From assembly GCF_019746015.1 (NCBI RefSeq), contig NZ_JAIESM010000018.1, positions 1-38,031 of the forward strand: 38,031 nucleotides of DNA, in the 5' to 3' direction. The notes beneath the pieces were generated by a model that had not been told where the DNA came from, did no database searches, and saw only the letters and a program-made list of their open reading frames with translations. Below, piece by piece: positions 17,231-25,237 of the stretch. The stretch comes from Sphingomonas sp. GTDB taxonomy: Bacteria > Pseudomonadota > Alphaproteobacteria > Sphingomonadales > Sphingomonadaceae. The translations under genes were made by a program, and so were the position numbers. Position 1 is the stretch's first letter, and each line of letters opens with the position of its first letter.

Positions 17231-17951
17231 GATCGTCTATGATCGGATGGCCGCGCATGATTCCACCCATTGGTGGTATCGCGCCCGCCGCGACATCCTG
17301 AACGATTATCTGCGCCGCGAAGGGCGCGTGCCGGCGGGCGCGCGCATTCTGGAGATTGGCTGCGGCACCGGGCATAATCTGCCGATGCTCGCCCGGTTCG
17401 GCACGGTCGACGCGATCGAGATCGATCCGGCCGCGCGCGCCATTGCCAGCCAGCGGCTGGGCCGGCCGGTGGGCGATGCGCCGCTGCCCGCGCTGCCCGG
17501 GGTGGAGCGCGGCGCCTATGACCTGATCGCCGTGCTCGACGTGGTCGAGCATATCGCGGATGACGTGGCGGCGCTGGCCGCGATGCGCGCCTGCCTGAAG
17601 CCCGGTGGCAAGATCCTCATCACCGTGCCCGCGCACCAGTGAATGTGGAGCGCACACGACGTGGTGAACCACCATCATCGCCGCTATTCAAAGGCGGGGC
17701 TGGCGCGGGTGATTGCCGCCGCCGGGCTCCGGCCGCGCAAGCTTGGCTATTTCAACTCGCTCTTGTTTCCGCTGGCGGCGGCCGCGCGGATTGCCGGGCG
17801 GCTGACCGGCAAGGACGACAGCGACGATTCGCCGCCGCCCGCCCCGGTCAACGCGCTGTTCGAGCAGGTGTTCGGGCTGGAGCGCCACCTAGTCGGCCGG
17901 GTGCCGATGACGCCCGGCGTCTCCATCATCACGCTGGCGGAAGCGGCTTAG
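17223..17951 (+). pseudogene. SAM-dependent methyltransferase split by an in-frame TGA
   Basis: Read through, this is a 242-residue class I methyltransferase: RILEIGCGTGHNLPML is SAM motif I (residues 41-56), AIEID follows, VLDVVEHI is motif II and GGKILITVPAHQ motif III. At codon 140 (17640-17642) a TGA interrupts the same frame. The next codon is ATG and the frame continues WSAHDVVNHHHRRYSK to a TAG at 17951. In relatives this position reads PA-x-Q-W-[ML]-W-S-x-H-D, so one G-to-A change turned a Trp TGG into TGA. The gene may be broken, made as two pieces (17223-17642 and 17643-17951, no ribosome-binding site for the second), or a sequencing error. The last 23 bases overlap the convergent glycosyltransferase. 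Confidence 0.8.
17640..17642 (+). other. In-frame TGA replacing a conserved Trp codon
   Basis: The local reading is CAC CAG TGA ATG TGG AGC. Both sides are in the same frame and both match one methyltransferase family. No frameshift is needed to restore the gene, only TGA to TGG. Confidence 0.8.
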
Positions 17952-18954
17952 TCTCGTCGTCGGCCGGCGGGGCAATTTCCGGCGCCTCGGCCTTGAAGCC
18001 CAGCGTCGCCTGGCCGCGGATCGGCCCCGCCACATCGGCGACCAGATAGAGCGGCCGCCGCTTCGATTCGACATAAAGCCGGCCCAGATATTCGCCGATC
18101 ATCCCCAGCACGAACATCTGCACCGCGCCCAGCAGCACGACGACCAGCATCGTCGAGGTCCAGCCCTGCACCGCGCTCCCGGTGACGAAGCCGATCGCGA
18201 TATAGACGAGCAGCAACAGCGACGCCGCCGTCAGCGCCAGCCCGACATGGCTGGCAAAGCGCAACGGCGCGGTCGAAAAGCCGGTGACCGCGTCGAGCGC
18301 CAGGCGGATCATCTTCGACAGCGGATAGCTGGTCTCGCCCGCGTGCCGCTCGGCCCGGTCATAGACGAAGGGCACCTGGCGGAACCCCACCCACGCCACC
18401 ATGCCGCGAATGAAGCGCGCCTGTTCGGGCAGGCTCAGCAGCGCGTCGAGCGCGCGCCGGCTCATCAGGCGGAAATCGCCGGTGTCGAGCGGGATCGGGG
18501 TATCGGTCACCCGGTCGAGCACGCGGTAGAAGGCCGCCGCCGTCAGCTTCTTGAACAGCGTCTCGCCCTCGCGCTTGCGGCGCACGGCATAGACGACATC
18601 GGCGCCTTCGGCCGCCATCGTCGCGCGCATTTCGGTCAGCAGTTCGGGCGGGTCCTGCAGATCGGCGTCGATGATCAGGATCTGCGCGCCGCTGCACAGG
18701 TCCAGCCCCGCCGTCAGCGCCAGCTGGTGGCCATGGTTGCGCGACAGGTTGATCGCCACCAGCCGCGGGTCGCCGCCGGCCAGCTGCTGCATCACCGCCC
18801 AGCTGTTGTCGCGCGACCCGTCATTGACCAGCACGATCTCGTAATCGTCCCCCACCGCCGCGCGCGCCGCCGCCGTCACCCGCGCATGGAGCACGGGGAG
18901 CGTCGGCTCCTCATTGTAACAGGGCACGACAACCGAAAGGGCGGGGCGGTTCAT
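17929..18954 (-). CDS. GtrB/DPM-type family 2 glycosyltransferase
   Basis: The 341-residue protein has an N-terminal GT-A domain (LSVVVPCYNEEPTLP, LVNDGSRDNSW, LIIDADLQDPPEL with the metal-binding DxD) followed by two C-terminal transmembrane helices (about 230-255 and 265-290). This is the layout of GtrB and ArnC enzymes, which load a sugar onto undecaprenyl phosphate on the cytoplasmic side. GETSYPLSKMIRLALDA is the typical link to the membrane. The start at 18954 follows GAGGGGCGG, which may serve as Shine-Dalgarno. It probably supplies lipid-linked sugar for the GtrA and GT-C-like proteins nearby. Confidence 0.92.
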   Translation of the reverse strand: MNRPALSVVVPCYNEEPTLPVLHARVTAAARAAVGDDYEIVLVNDGSRDNSWAVMQQLAGGDPRLVAINLSRNHGHQLALTAGLDLCSGAQILIIDADLQDPPELLTEMRATMAAEGADVVYAVRRKREGETLFKKLTAAAFYRVLDRVTDTPIPLDTGDFRLMSRRALDALLSLPEQARFIRGMVAWVGFRQVPFVYDRAERHAGETSYPLSKMIRLALDAVTGFSTAPLRFASHVGLALTAASLLLLVYIAIGFVTGSAVQGWTSTMLVVVLLGAVQMFVLGMIGEYLGRLYVESKRRPLYLVADVAGPIRGQATLGFKAEAPEIAPPADDETKPLPPA

Positions 18955-18961
18955 GTCCGCC

Positions 18962-18989
18962 CCTCTAGCGCGCAACGCGGCGGACGCAA
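18962..18989 (-). promoter_or_regulatory. Predicted promoter of the GtrB-like gene
   Basis: Minus-strand TTGCGT (18989-18984), a 16-base spacer and TAGAGG (18967-18962) sit 7 bases before the ATG. The same bases include a GAGGGG that could act as a ribosome-binding site instead, so the two readings compete. Confidence 0.35.
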
Positions 18990-18993
18990 TGCT

Positions 18994-20796
18994 TCACACT
19001 GCCGCGCGGGCGCGTTCCTCGACCAGCCGCTCCAGGATGGTGAGCGGCACCGCGCCGTCGCGCAGCACCTCGTGGAACTGCTTCAGGTCGAACTTGTCGC
19101 CCAGGATCGCCTGCGCCTTGGCGCGGGCGCGGTTCCAGCTGATATGGCCGATCTTGTAGCTGCAGGCCTGGCCGCCCTGGGTGCAGTAACGCTCGATCTC
19201 GCGCAGCGAGCGCGGCCGGGCAAAGCCCACCGTCTCGACGAAATAATCGGTCGCCTGCTCGCGGGTCCAGCGCTTGGCGTGGATGCCGGTGTCGGCCACC
19301 AGCCGCGCGGCGCGGAACAGATAGCTTTGCAGATAGCCGGCGCGCTCGACCGGGCTGGCATAGCCGCCCAGCTCATCGGCCAGCTGCTCGGCATAAAGCG
19401 CCCAGCCTTCCGAATAGGCGCTGAAGAACGAGAAGCGGCGCAGCAGCGGCGTCTTGAGGCCGGCGACGATGCTCAGCTGGGTGTGATGCCCCGGCACCCC
19501 TTCGTGATAGGTGAGCGCTGGCAAAGTGTATTTGGGCCAGTCGCCCACGCTTTTCAGGTTGATGAAATAGATCGCCGGGCGTGAACCATCGAGCGCGGCC
19601 AGCCGGTAATAGCCATTGGCGGCGCCGTCCTGAATCTCCACCGGCACCGCGCGGATTTCGAGCGGCGCCGAGGGCGGGTTGACGAAATCGCGCGGCAGCT
19701 TCGCCTGCATAGCCTTCACACCCTCGTTCAGGCTGGTGATCAGCGCGGCGCGCCCCTCGGCCGTGTCGGGATAAAGCTGGTCCGCCCGGGCGTTGAGCGC
19801 GGTCAGCCGCGCGCCGACCGATCCCTTGGTCAGCCCTTGCGCCTTCAGGATCGTATCGAGCGCGGCGGAGATTTCGGCCACCTGCGCGCGGCCCAGCTGG
19901 TGCACTTCGTCGGGCGTGAAATTGGTGGTGGTGGCCGCCGCCAGCGCGTCGGCATAAAGCGCCTCGCCCTGCGGCAACGCCCAGAAGCCGGCCTCCTTGC
20001 GCCGGGGCAGTGCCTTGACCAGCGCGATCTGCCGGTCGAGCGCGGGATAGACCTTGTCGGCAATGATCTTTGCGGCGCGTGCCGACCAGTCGCCGGCGAC
20101 ATTGGCCTTTTGCGCGCGTGTGGCGAGTGAGTCGGTCATCGAGCTCGCCTCCGGCGCCGGCTTGCGCAGCGCGGCCAGCTGCCCGAGTGTCAGCTCCAGC
20201 GCGAAATCGGGCGCGACGATGCCGCGCGCCGCCTCCGCCTGCTGCACCGCGCTGTCCTGGTCGAGCGCGGTCGCGAAGGCTTCCAGCCGCGCCAGATAGG
20301 CCTCGCAATCGGCGCTGTTCTGGATGGTGTGCGACGAGTGCAGGAAATCGGGCACGGAGAAATAGGCACCGCCCTGCTGGAACAGCGTATAGGGCCGCTG
20401 GGTGCTGGGCACGCCGAATTTTTCCGGCCCGCGCGTCTGGCTGGTGAGCGAATAGAGCACCACCTCGCGGTTCAGCTGCCCGGCCTTGCTGAGCGTGTTC
20501 GGATCAACGGCGGCAATCTCGGCAATCGCCTTCTTGCCGCGTGCCAGCTCGCGTTTGCGCTCGTCCATCGAGCGGTCGTCGAGCTTGCTCTTCATCGCCG
20601 CGAACGGCCCCTTGTCGAAGCCCAGCTGGGTGATCGCTTCCGGCGATTCCTTGATATTGTCGCGGAAGATGCGGTCGAACAGCGCGTCGAGCGCAGCATC
20701 GCCAGCGGGAGCGGTGCCCTGCGCGCTCAATGCCCCGGGCAGGGCCAGCGCGGCGGCGGCAGTGCCGCCCGATGCAAGAAAAGTGCGGCGGTCCAT
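18994..20796 (-). CDS. DUF885 family protein, Tat-exported
   Basis: The 600-residue protein starts with a twin-arginine signal (MDRRTFLASGG, then a hydrophobic stretch and LSAQG), so it is probably exported folded. The body is DUF885, with the putative metal motif TYHEGVPGHHTQ, then AYSEGWALYAEQLADELGG and CSYKIGH. It is the full-length paralogue of the partial gene at the start of the window; both carry LKAQGxTKGSVGAR and LYPDT. Members are annotated as uncharacterised peptidases; the substrate is unknown. It lies 39 bases downstream of nothing on its own strand except spoT, whose stop is 65 bases upstream. Confidence 0.92.
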   Translation of the reverse strand: MDRRTFLASGGTAAAALALPGALSAQGTAPAGDAALDALFDRIFRDNIKESPEAITQLGFDKGPFAAMKSKLDDRSMDERKRELARGKKAIAEIAAVDPNTLSKAGQLNREVVLYSLTSQTRGPEKFGVPSTQRPYTLFQQGGAYFSVPDFLHSSHTIQNSADCEAYLARLEAFATALDQDSAVQQAEAARGIVAPDFALELTLGQLAALRKPAPEASSMTDSLATRAQKANVAGDWSARAAKIIADKVYPALDRQIALVKALPRRKEAGFWALPQGEALYADALAAATTTNFTPDEVHQLGRAQVAEISAALDTILKAQGLTKGSVGARLTALNARADQLYPDTAEGRAALITSLNEGVKAMQAKLPRDFVNPPSAPLEIRAVPVEIQDGAANGYYRLAALDGSRPAIYFINLKSVGDWPKYTLPALTYHEGVPGHHTQLSIVAGLKTPLLRRFSFFSAYSEGWALYAEQLADELGGYASPVERAGYLQSYLFRAARLVADTGIHAKRWTREQATDYFVETVGFARPRSLREIERYCTQGGQACSYKIGHISWNRARAKAQAILGDKFDLKQFHEVLRDGAVPLTILERLVEERARAAV

Positions 20797-20861
20797 CGGC
20801 GCGTCTCCCAGACTGTTTTGCTGGGGCGCAACACTAACGGCCGGCGCGGCGCTGGCAAGCG

Positions 20862-22958
20862 TCAGTTGCGCTCGGCCGAGGCGACGACATCGGCGGCGCG
20901 CAGCGTGGCGATCAGCTTGGTCAGGTGCGTCAGGTCGCGCACTTCGATGTCGATGACGTTGGTGTGATAGCCCTGGTCGCGATTGTCGAGGCGCATGTTG
21001 AGAATGTTCGCCTTGTGCCGGCCCAGGATGGTGGCGACCACGCCCAGCGCGCCGGGCTCGTTCTTCAGCTGCACCGCGATGCGCGCGGAGCCGCCCTCAT
21101 TGCCTTCGCCCCAGGACAGGTCGACCCAGTCGGCATCGTCGCTGTCGATCAGCGTCTGGCAATCGATGCGGTGCACCTCGATCCCTTCGCCGGGGTGGCG
21201 CACGCCGACGATGCGGTCGCCTGGCACCGGCAGGCAGCATTCGCCCAGCTTGAAGGCGACGCCCGGCGTCAGCCCGGTGATCGAGATGGGGGAGGCCAGC
21301 GACGGCACGGCCCCGTCCTCCGGGCCGAAGGTGGCAACGACGCCGGGCATCAGCGCTTCCATCACCTCGCTGTCGCTCAGCTGGTGCCGGGCGATCGCGT
21401 CGAGCAGGCTCGCTTCGTCGGGCAGCTTCAGCCGCTTCACCGCATTGGCTATCGCGCCGTCGGCCAGCCCGGTCGGCAGCCGCTTGACGATTTCGTCATA
21501 CAGCTTGCGGCCCAGCGCCTGGCTCACTTCGCGCTCCTTGAGGCGAAGGTGGCGGCGGATCGCGGCGCGGGCCTTGCCGGTGATCGCAAAGTTCAGCCAG
21601 CCGGGCTGCGGCCGCTGCGCCTTGGAGCGCAGGATCTGCACCTGGTCGCCATTGTCGATATGCGCGCGCAGCGGCACCACCCGCCCGTTGATCTTGGCGC
21701 CGACCGCCTGATCGCCCAGATCGGTGTGGACCGCATAGGCAAAGTCGATGGGCGTTGCGCCCTTGGGCAGCTGGATCAGCTCGCCGCGCGGGGTGAAGGC
21801 GAAGATGCGGTCGGCATACATCGCCATGCGGGTATGCTCGAGCAGCTCCTCGGGGCTGTCGGCGGCCTCCAGAATTTCGACCAGATCGCTGATCCAGCGC
21901 ACCGGCGTGTCCGGCCGCACCTTGCCCTGCTTATAGGCCCAGTGCGCGGCCAGGCCATATTCGGCCTCGGCATGCATTTCGGCGGTGCGGATCTGGATTT
22001 CGACGCGGGTGTTTTCCGCGTGCATGATGCTGGTGTGGAGCGAGCGATAGCCGTTGCGCTTGGGGGTGGAGATATAGTCCTTGAACCGCCCCGGCACCAT
22101 CGGCCAGCGCCGGTGGATCAGCCCCAGCGCGCGGTAGCAATCCTCCTCGCTCGGCACGATCGCGCGGAACGCCATGATGTCCGACAGCTGTTCAAAGCTG
22201 ATGTGGCGCTCGTTCATCTTGCGCCAGATCGAATAGGGGTGTTTTTCGCGCCCCCAGATATCGGCATCCACGCCGTGCCGGTTGAGCAGCTGCTTGAGCG
22301 AGGTGCCGATCTTGGCGATGCGGTCGCCGTCGCCGGCGTTGAGCTGCGCCAGCCGCCGGGTGATCGAATCATAGGCTTCGGGTTCGATCTCGCGGAACGC
22401 GAGACTCTGCATCTCGCGCATGAACTCGTACATGCCGATCCGCTCGGCCAGCGGGGCATAGATGTCCATCGTCTCGCGCGCGATGCGGCGGCGCTTTTCG
22501 GGCTTGGGGATGTGGTGCAGCGTGCGCATGTTGTGCAGCCGGTCAGCCAGTTTCACCAGCAGCACGCGGATATCGTCCGACATGGCGAGCAGGAACTTAC
22601 GCAGATTTTCCGCCGCGCGCTCGCTTTCGGTCTGCGCTTCGATCTTCGACAGCTTGGTGACGCCATCCACCATGCGCGCCACATTGGGGCCGAACAGGCG
22701 CAGAATCTCGTCAGGGGTGGCGACCGTATCCTCGATCGTGTCGTGCAGGATCGCGGTCGCGATCGTCTCGTCGTCGAGCTTCAGATCGGTCAGGATGCCG
22801 GCCACCTCGATCGGGTGGCTGAAATAGGGGTCGCCCGAGGCGCGCTTCTGCGAGCCGTGCGCCTGTAGCGAAAACACATAGGCGCGGTTGAGCAGGGCCT
22901 CATCGGCCTGCGGGTCATAGCTCAGGACCCGGTCAACAAGTTCGTATTGGCGCAGCAC
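20862..22958 (-). CDS. spoT: Bifunctional (p)ppGpp synthetase/hydrolase
   Basis: This Rel/SpoT enzyme makes and degrades (p)ppGpp in the stringent response. From the GTG at 22958 it has 698 residues, the usual length. The HD hydrolase domain is intact (YFSHPIEVAGIL, AILHDTIEDT), and the synthetase domain has RFKDYISTPKRNGYRSLHT with the RxKD form of bifunctional enzymes, plus VEIQIRTAEMHAEAE. A TGS domain (FTPRGELIQLPKGATPIDFAY) and a C-terminal ACT domain (VATILGRHKANILNMRL) follow. The start is uncertain: a perfect 13-bp inverted repeat encloses the GTG, and a TTG at 22997 is the other option. Confidence 0.95.
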   Translation of the reverse strand: MLRQYELVDRVLSYDPQADEALLNRAYVFSLQAHGSQKRASGDPYFSHPIEVAGILTDLKLDDETIATAILHDTIEDTVATPDEILRLFGPNVARMVDGVTKLSKIEAQTESERAAENLRKFLLAMSDDIRVLLVKLADRLHNMRTLHHIPKPEKRRRIARETMDIYAPLAERIGMYEFMREMQSLAFREIEPEAYDSITRRLAQLNAGDGDRIAKIGTSLKQLLNRHGVDADIWGREKHPYSIWRKMNERHISFEQLSDIMAFRAIVPSEEDCYRALGLIHRRWPMVPGRFKDYISTPKRNGYRSLHTSIMHAENTRVEIQIRTAEMHAEAEYGLAAHWAYKQGKVRPDTPVRWISDLVEILEAADSPEELLEHTRMAMYADRIFAFTPRGELIQLPKGATPIDFAYAVHTDLGDQAVGAKINGRVVPLRAHIDNGDQVQILRSKAQRPQPGWLNFAITGKARAAIRRHLRLKEREVSQALGRKLYDEIVKRLPTGLADGAIANAVKRLKLPDEASLLDAIARHQLSDSEVMEALMPGVVATFGPEDGAVPSLASPISITGLTPGVAFKLGECCLPVPGDRIVGVRHPGEGIEVHRIDCQTLIDSDDADWVDLSWGEGNEGGSARIAVQLKNEPGALGVVATILGRHKANILNMRLDNRDQGYHTNVIDIEVRDLTHLTKLIATLRAADVVASAERN

Positions 22959-22984
22959 GCGGCCTATTTGGGGCCGCGTGCTGC
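22952..22984. promoter_or_regulatory. Perfect 13-bp inverted repeat over the spoT start
   Basis: GCAGCACGCGGCC (22952-22964) and its exact reverse complement (22972-22984) flank a 7-base loop. The likely spoT GTG (22958-22956) lies inside one arm. In RNA the stem would hide the start codon and the ribosome-binding region. No T-run follows, so it is not a classical terminator for the upstream gene. Confidence 0.65.
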
Positions 22985-22990
22985 TGCTTT

Positions 22991-23005
22991 GCAACAAATT
23001 GTTGC
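22991..23005. promoter_or_regulatory. AT-rich palindrome upstream of spoT
   Basis: GCAACAAATTGTTGC is a perfect palindrome around a central base. It overlaps a possible minus-strand -35 (TTGCAA) for spoT and has the size of a dimeric repressor site. It starts 5 bases beyond the stop of the small secreted protein gene. Confidence 0.4.
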
Positions 23006-23009
23006 GCTA

Positions 23010-23321
23010 TCAGCCCGCGCGCTCGTTGCAGGCCTTCAGGGCGGTGCCGTCCACGGCCTGGCCGTTGACGGTGAACGACTTCAGCGCGCCCAGGCGCTGA
23101 ACCACCAGCTGGCACATGATCGCATCGCGCTGCGTGCTCTTGGGCGCGGTGCAGGTGTTGCCGGCGCACTTCCACAGCGTGCCCGAGGTGATGACCGATG
23201 GCTTGGACGGCGCGGCAACCGGCTCGGCAGTGTAGTAGTTGCCGCTCTGCGCGATCGCGGCGACCGGCGCGAGCAGAACCGATGCGGCGACGGCCGTGGC
23301 GATCGAAAGCGTGCGAATCAC
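23010..23321 (-). CDS. Small secreted protein, CC_3452-like
   Basis: The 103-residue protein starts with a Sec signal peptide (MIRTLSIATAVAASVLLAPV, cleavage near AIAQS). The mature part has SGTLWKCAGNTCTAPKS, then MCQLVVQRLGALKSFTVNG and a final LKACNERA, with four cysteines that could form two disulfides. The pattern resembles the CC_3452 family of small alphaproteobacterial exported proteins, whose function is unknown. I chose the GTG at 23321 because GGAGGAA sits 5 bases upstream; an ATG at 23333 would overlap that site. Confidence 0.8.
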   Translation of the reverse strand: MIRTLSIATAVAASVLLAPVAAIAQSGNYYTAEPVAAPSKPSVITSGTLWKCAGNTCTAPKSTQRDAIMCQLVVQRLGALKSFTVNGQAVDGTALKACNERAG

Positions 23322-23357
23322 TAGTTCCTCCATCGTCTTCAACAAAATTACCCGCAC

Positions 23358-23386
23358 GGCATAGACCGCCATTGATGAACGGGCAA
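23358..23386 (-). promoter_or_regulatory. Predicted promoter of the small secreted protein
   Basis: Minus-strand TTGCCC (23386-23381), a 17-base spacer and TATGCC (23363-23358) precede the GTG by about 35 bases. The region between this gene and the divergent HxlR gene is AT-richer than its surroundings and probably holds both promoters. Confidence 0.4.
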
Positions 23387-23489
23387 TGGGTTGCGATTTG
23401 CTACTTACAACGATACTCTGTCGGCTGCAACCGGCCTTCAGATGTTTTTGGTCGCAAATTTTTGACATTGGGTTAGGATCGGGAGGGTG

Positions 23490-23981
23490 ATGCAACCGAA
23501 ATTACGCGAACCCTTGCGCGATCTGGCGGAGTGCAGCCTGCCGGCCGCGCTGGAAGCCATGGGTGAGCGCTGGTCGTTCCTGATCCTGCGCGCCTCGTTC
23601 AATGGCCTGCACCATTTCGAGGAATTTCAAAGCGAGCTGGGCATTGCCCGCAACATCCTGGCCAACCGGCTGTCGCGGCTGGTCGAGCATGGCATATTGG
23701 GGCGTGAGGCCATCCCCGAGGACCGGCGCAAGATCGAATATCGCCTGACCGAAAAGGGCATGGCGCTGCTGCCCGCGATGCTCGCGCTGCGCCAATGGGG
23801 CGAACGCTGGGAAACCGGCGTGCCGGCAACCCCGGTGCTGGTCGATGAGCGCGATCGCCGGCCGATTCGTCCCATTGAAGTCCGCGCCTGGGATGACCGC
23901 GTGCTGGGGCCGAAGGATCTGGTCTGGGCGCTGCCCGACGATGTGGCGGCGGAAGCGCCACTGGACCGCGCCGCCGAATAA
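23490..23981 (+). CDS. HxlR family transcriptional regulator
   Basis: The protein (163 residues) has the HxlR winged helix: ALEAMGERWSFLILRASFNG, then FQSELGIARNILANRLSRLVE, GILGREAIPEDRRKIEYRLT and KGMALLPAMLALRQWGERW. HxlR proteins usually control a nearby or divergent gene and often sense an electrophile or redox state. The N-terminal Cys16 precedes the helix, as in redox-sensing members, but a role is not shown. The start is GTG 23487 or ATG 23490; GGGAGG is close to both. The divergent neighbour is the small secreted protein, a plausible target. Confidence 0.9.
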   Translation: MQPKLREPLRDLAECSLPAALEAMGERWSFLILRASFNGLHHFEEFQSELGIARNILANRLSRLVEHGILGREAIPEDRRKIEYRLTEKGMALLPAMLALRQWGERWETGVPATPVLVDERDRRPIRPIEVRAWDDRVLGPKDLVWALPDDVAAEAPLDRAAE

Positions 23982-23986
23982 ACGCC

Positions 23987-24427
23987 TCAGGCGTCGATCC
24001 GGGCGCCCGTCATCAACCCTTCCAGCGCCGCGCGCACGGCCGGCGGGATCGGCACCGGCCGGCCGCTGTCCAGATCGACATGCACGGTCACCATCTCGAT
24101 CACGCAGTTGAGCGAACCGGCATTGGGGTCGCACAGCTCGAAACGGTGCGTCATGCTGCTGTTGCCCAGCCGCTCGATTCGCACGAAGACCTCGATCTCG
24201 TCGCCATAGCGAAAGGGCTTCAGATAATCGATTTCGGTATGGCGCACGTTGAACTCGGCGCTGGTCCAGACTGGCCCCAGCGCGCCGATGCCGGTCCATT
24301 CCCAGAATTCGCCCACCGCATAATCGGCATATTCCAGATAGCGCGAATTGAAGACGATCTTTTGCCCGTCAATTTCCGCGTAACGGACCTTGAAACGGGT
24401 GGAGAAGTGAAAGCCGGGTCTGGTCAT
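23987..24427 (-). CDS. Acyl-CoA thioesterase, hotdog fold
   Basis: The 146-residue protein is a 4HBT-type single hotdog domain (FKVRYAEIDGQKIVFNSRYLEY, then TEIDYLKPFRYGDEIEVFVR). It keeps the Asp20 that aligns with the catalytic Asp of YbgC-type enzymes, while the usual His of the VVYHANY motif is replaced by Asn27, as in the FadM-like group. It probably hydrolyses acyl-CoAs in the cytosol. The ATG at 24427 lies 33 bases after the permease gene upstream. Its stop is 5 bases from that of the convergent HxlR gene. Confidence 0.88.
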   Translation of the reverse strand: MTRPGFHFSTRFKVRYAEIDGQKIVFNSRYLEYADYAVGEFWEWTGIGALGPVWTSAEFNVRHTEIDYLKPFRYGDEIEVFVRIERLGNSSMTHRFELCDPNAGSLNCVIEMVTVHVDLDSGRPVPIPPAVRAALEGLMTGARIDA

Positions 24428-24460
24428 GGCGTTGCCCGTTGCCGGGCGGGGCGGGCGCCG

Positions 24461-25237
24461 TCAACTGGCGAGCAGGCGCCAGCCGACGATCGCGAGCGTC
24501 ACAGCGAGCACCGGCGCCAGCACACGGTCTGACACCCGCGTTGCGATCAGGCTGCCGATGATGATGCCCGGGACCGACCCGAGCAGCAGCGAGGCCAGCA
24601 GCCAGGGGTCGACCGATCCGATCGCCAGATGGCCCAGCCCGGCGATGAGCGTGAGCGGCACGGCATGGGCAATGTCCGATCCCACCAGCCGCGCGACCGG
24701 CAGCTGCGGATAAAGGATGAGCAAAGCCGTCATCCCCAGCGCGCCCGCGCCGACCGAGGTGAGCGAGACGAGCACGCCAAGCACCGCGCCCAGCGCGACT
24801 GTCAGCCGGGCGATCCTGCGCTCGTCTGCGCCCGAGAAATAGGGCGCCAATCGCCCGACAATCGCCTCTCTGAAAAACACCGCGATGGCGGTGGCGATCA
24901 ACGCGAAGCCCAAAATGGTCGCGATCAAATTTCCCATGCCTTCGGCGCGCCAGTTGGCCAGCGACAAGGCGGTCAGCGTCGTAATCGCGGCCGGCACGCT
25001 GCCCGATCCCAGCCGCAGCACCACCCGCCAGTCGACCGTGCCGTGGCGGCCGTGGACGGCGGTGCCCGCGGTCTTGGTGGCGGCGGCATAGAGCAGGTCG
25101 GTGCCCACCGCCGTGGCCGGGTGGAAGCCGAACATCAGCACGAGGAGCGGCGTCATCAGCGATCCGCCGCCCACGCCGGTCAGGCCGACCAGCAGCCCGA
25201 CCAACACCCCGGCCAGCGAATAGAGCGGCTCGATCAC
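24461..25237 (-). CDS. TSUP (TauE/SafE) family permease
   Basis: The 258-residue protein has about eight transmembrane helices and the duplicated TSUP pattern: GLTGVGGGSLMTPLLVLMFG with TAVGTDLLYAAATK in the first half, and SLTSVGAGALGMTALLILYP with LVGSDIAHA in the second. TSUP members export or import sulfite, sulfoacetate and other organosulfur anions; the substrate cannot be told here. The GTG at 25237 overlaps the aminotransferase stop by four bases (GTGA), so the two are translationally coupled. Confidence 0.92.
   Translation of the reverse strand: MIEPLYSLAGVLVGLLVGLTGVGGGSLMTPLLVLMFGFHPATAVGTDLLYAAATKTAGTAVHGRHGTVDWRVVLRLGSGSVPAAITTLTALSLANWRAEGMGNLIATILGFALIATAIAVFFREAIVGRLAPYFSGADERRIARLTVALGAVLGVLVSLTSVGAGALGMTALLILYPQLPVARLVGSDIAHAVPLTLIAGLGHLAIGSVDPWLLASLLLGSVPGIIIGSLIATRVSDRVLAPVLAVTLAIVGWRLLAS

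Noticed and set aside
20925..22868. 647-codon open frame on the plus strand opposite spoT
   Set aside because: Fully antisense to the (p)ppGpp synthetase, no family resemblance and no ribosome-binding site.
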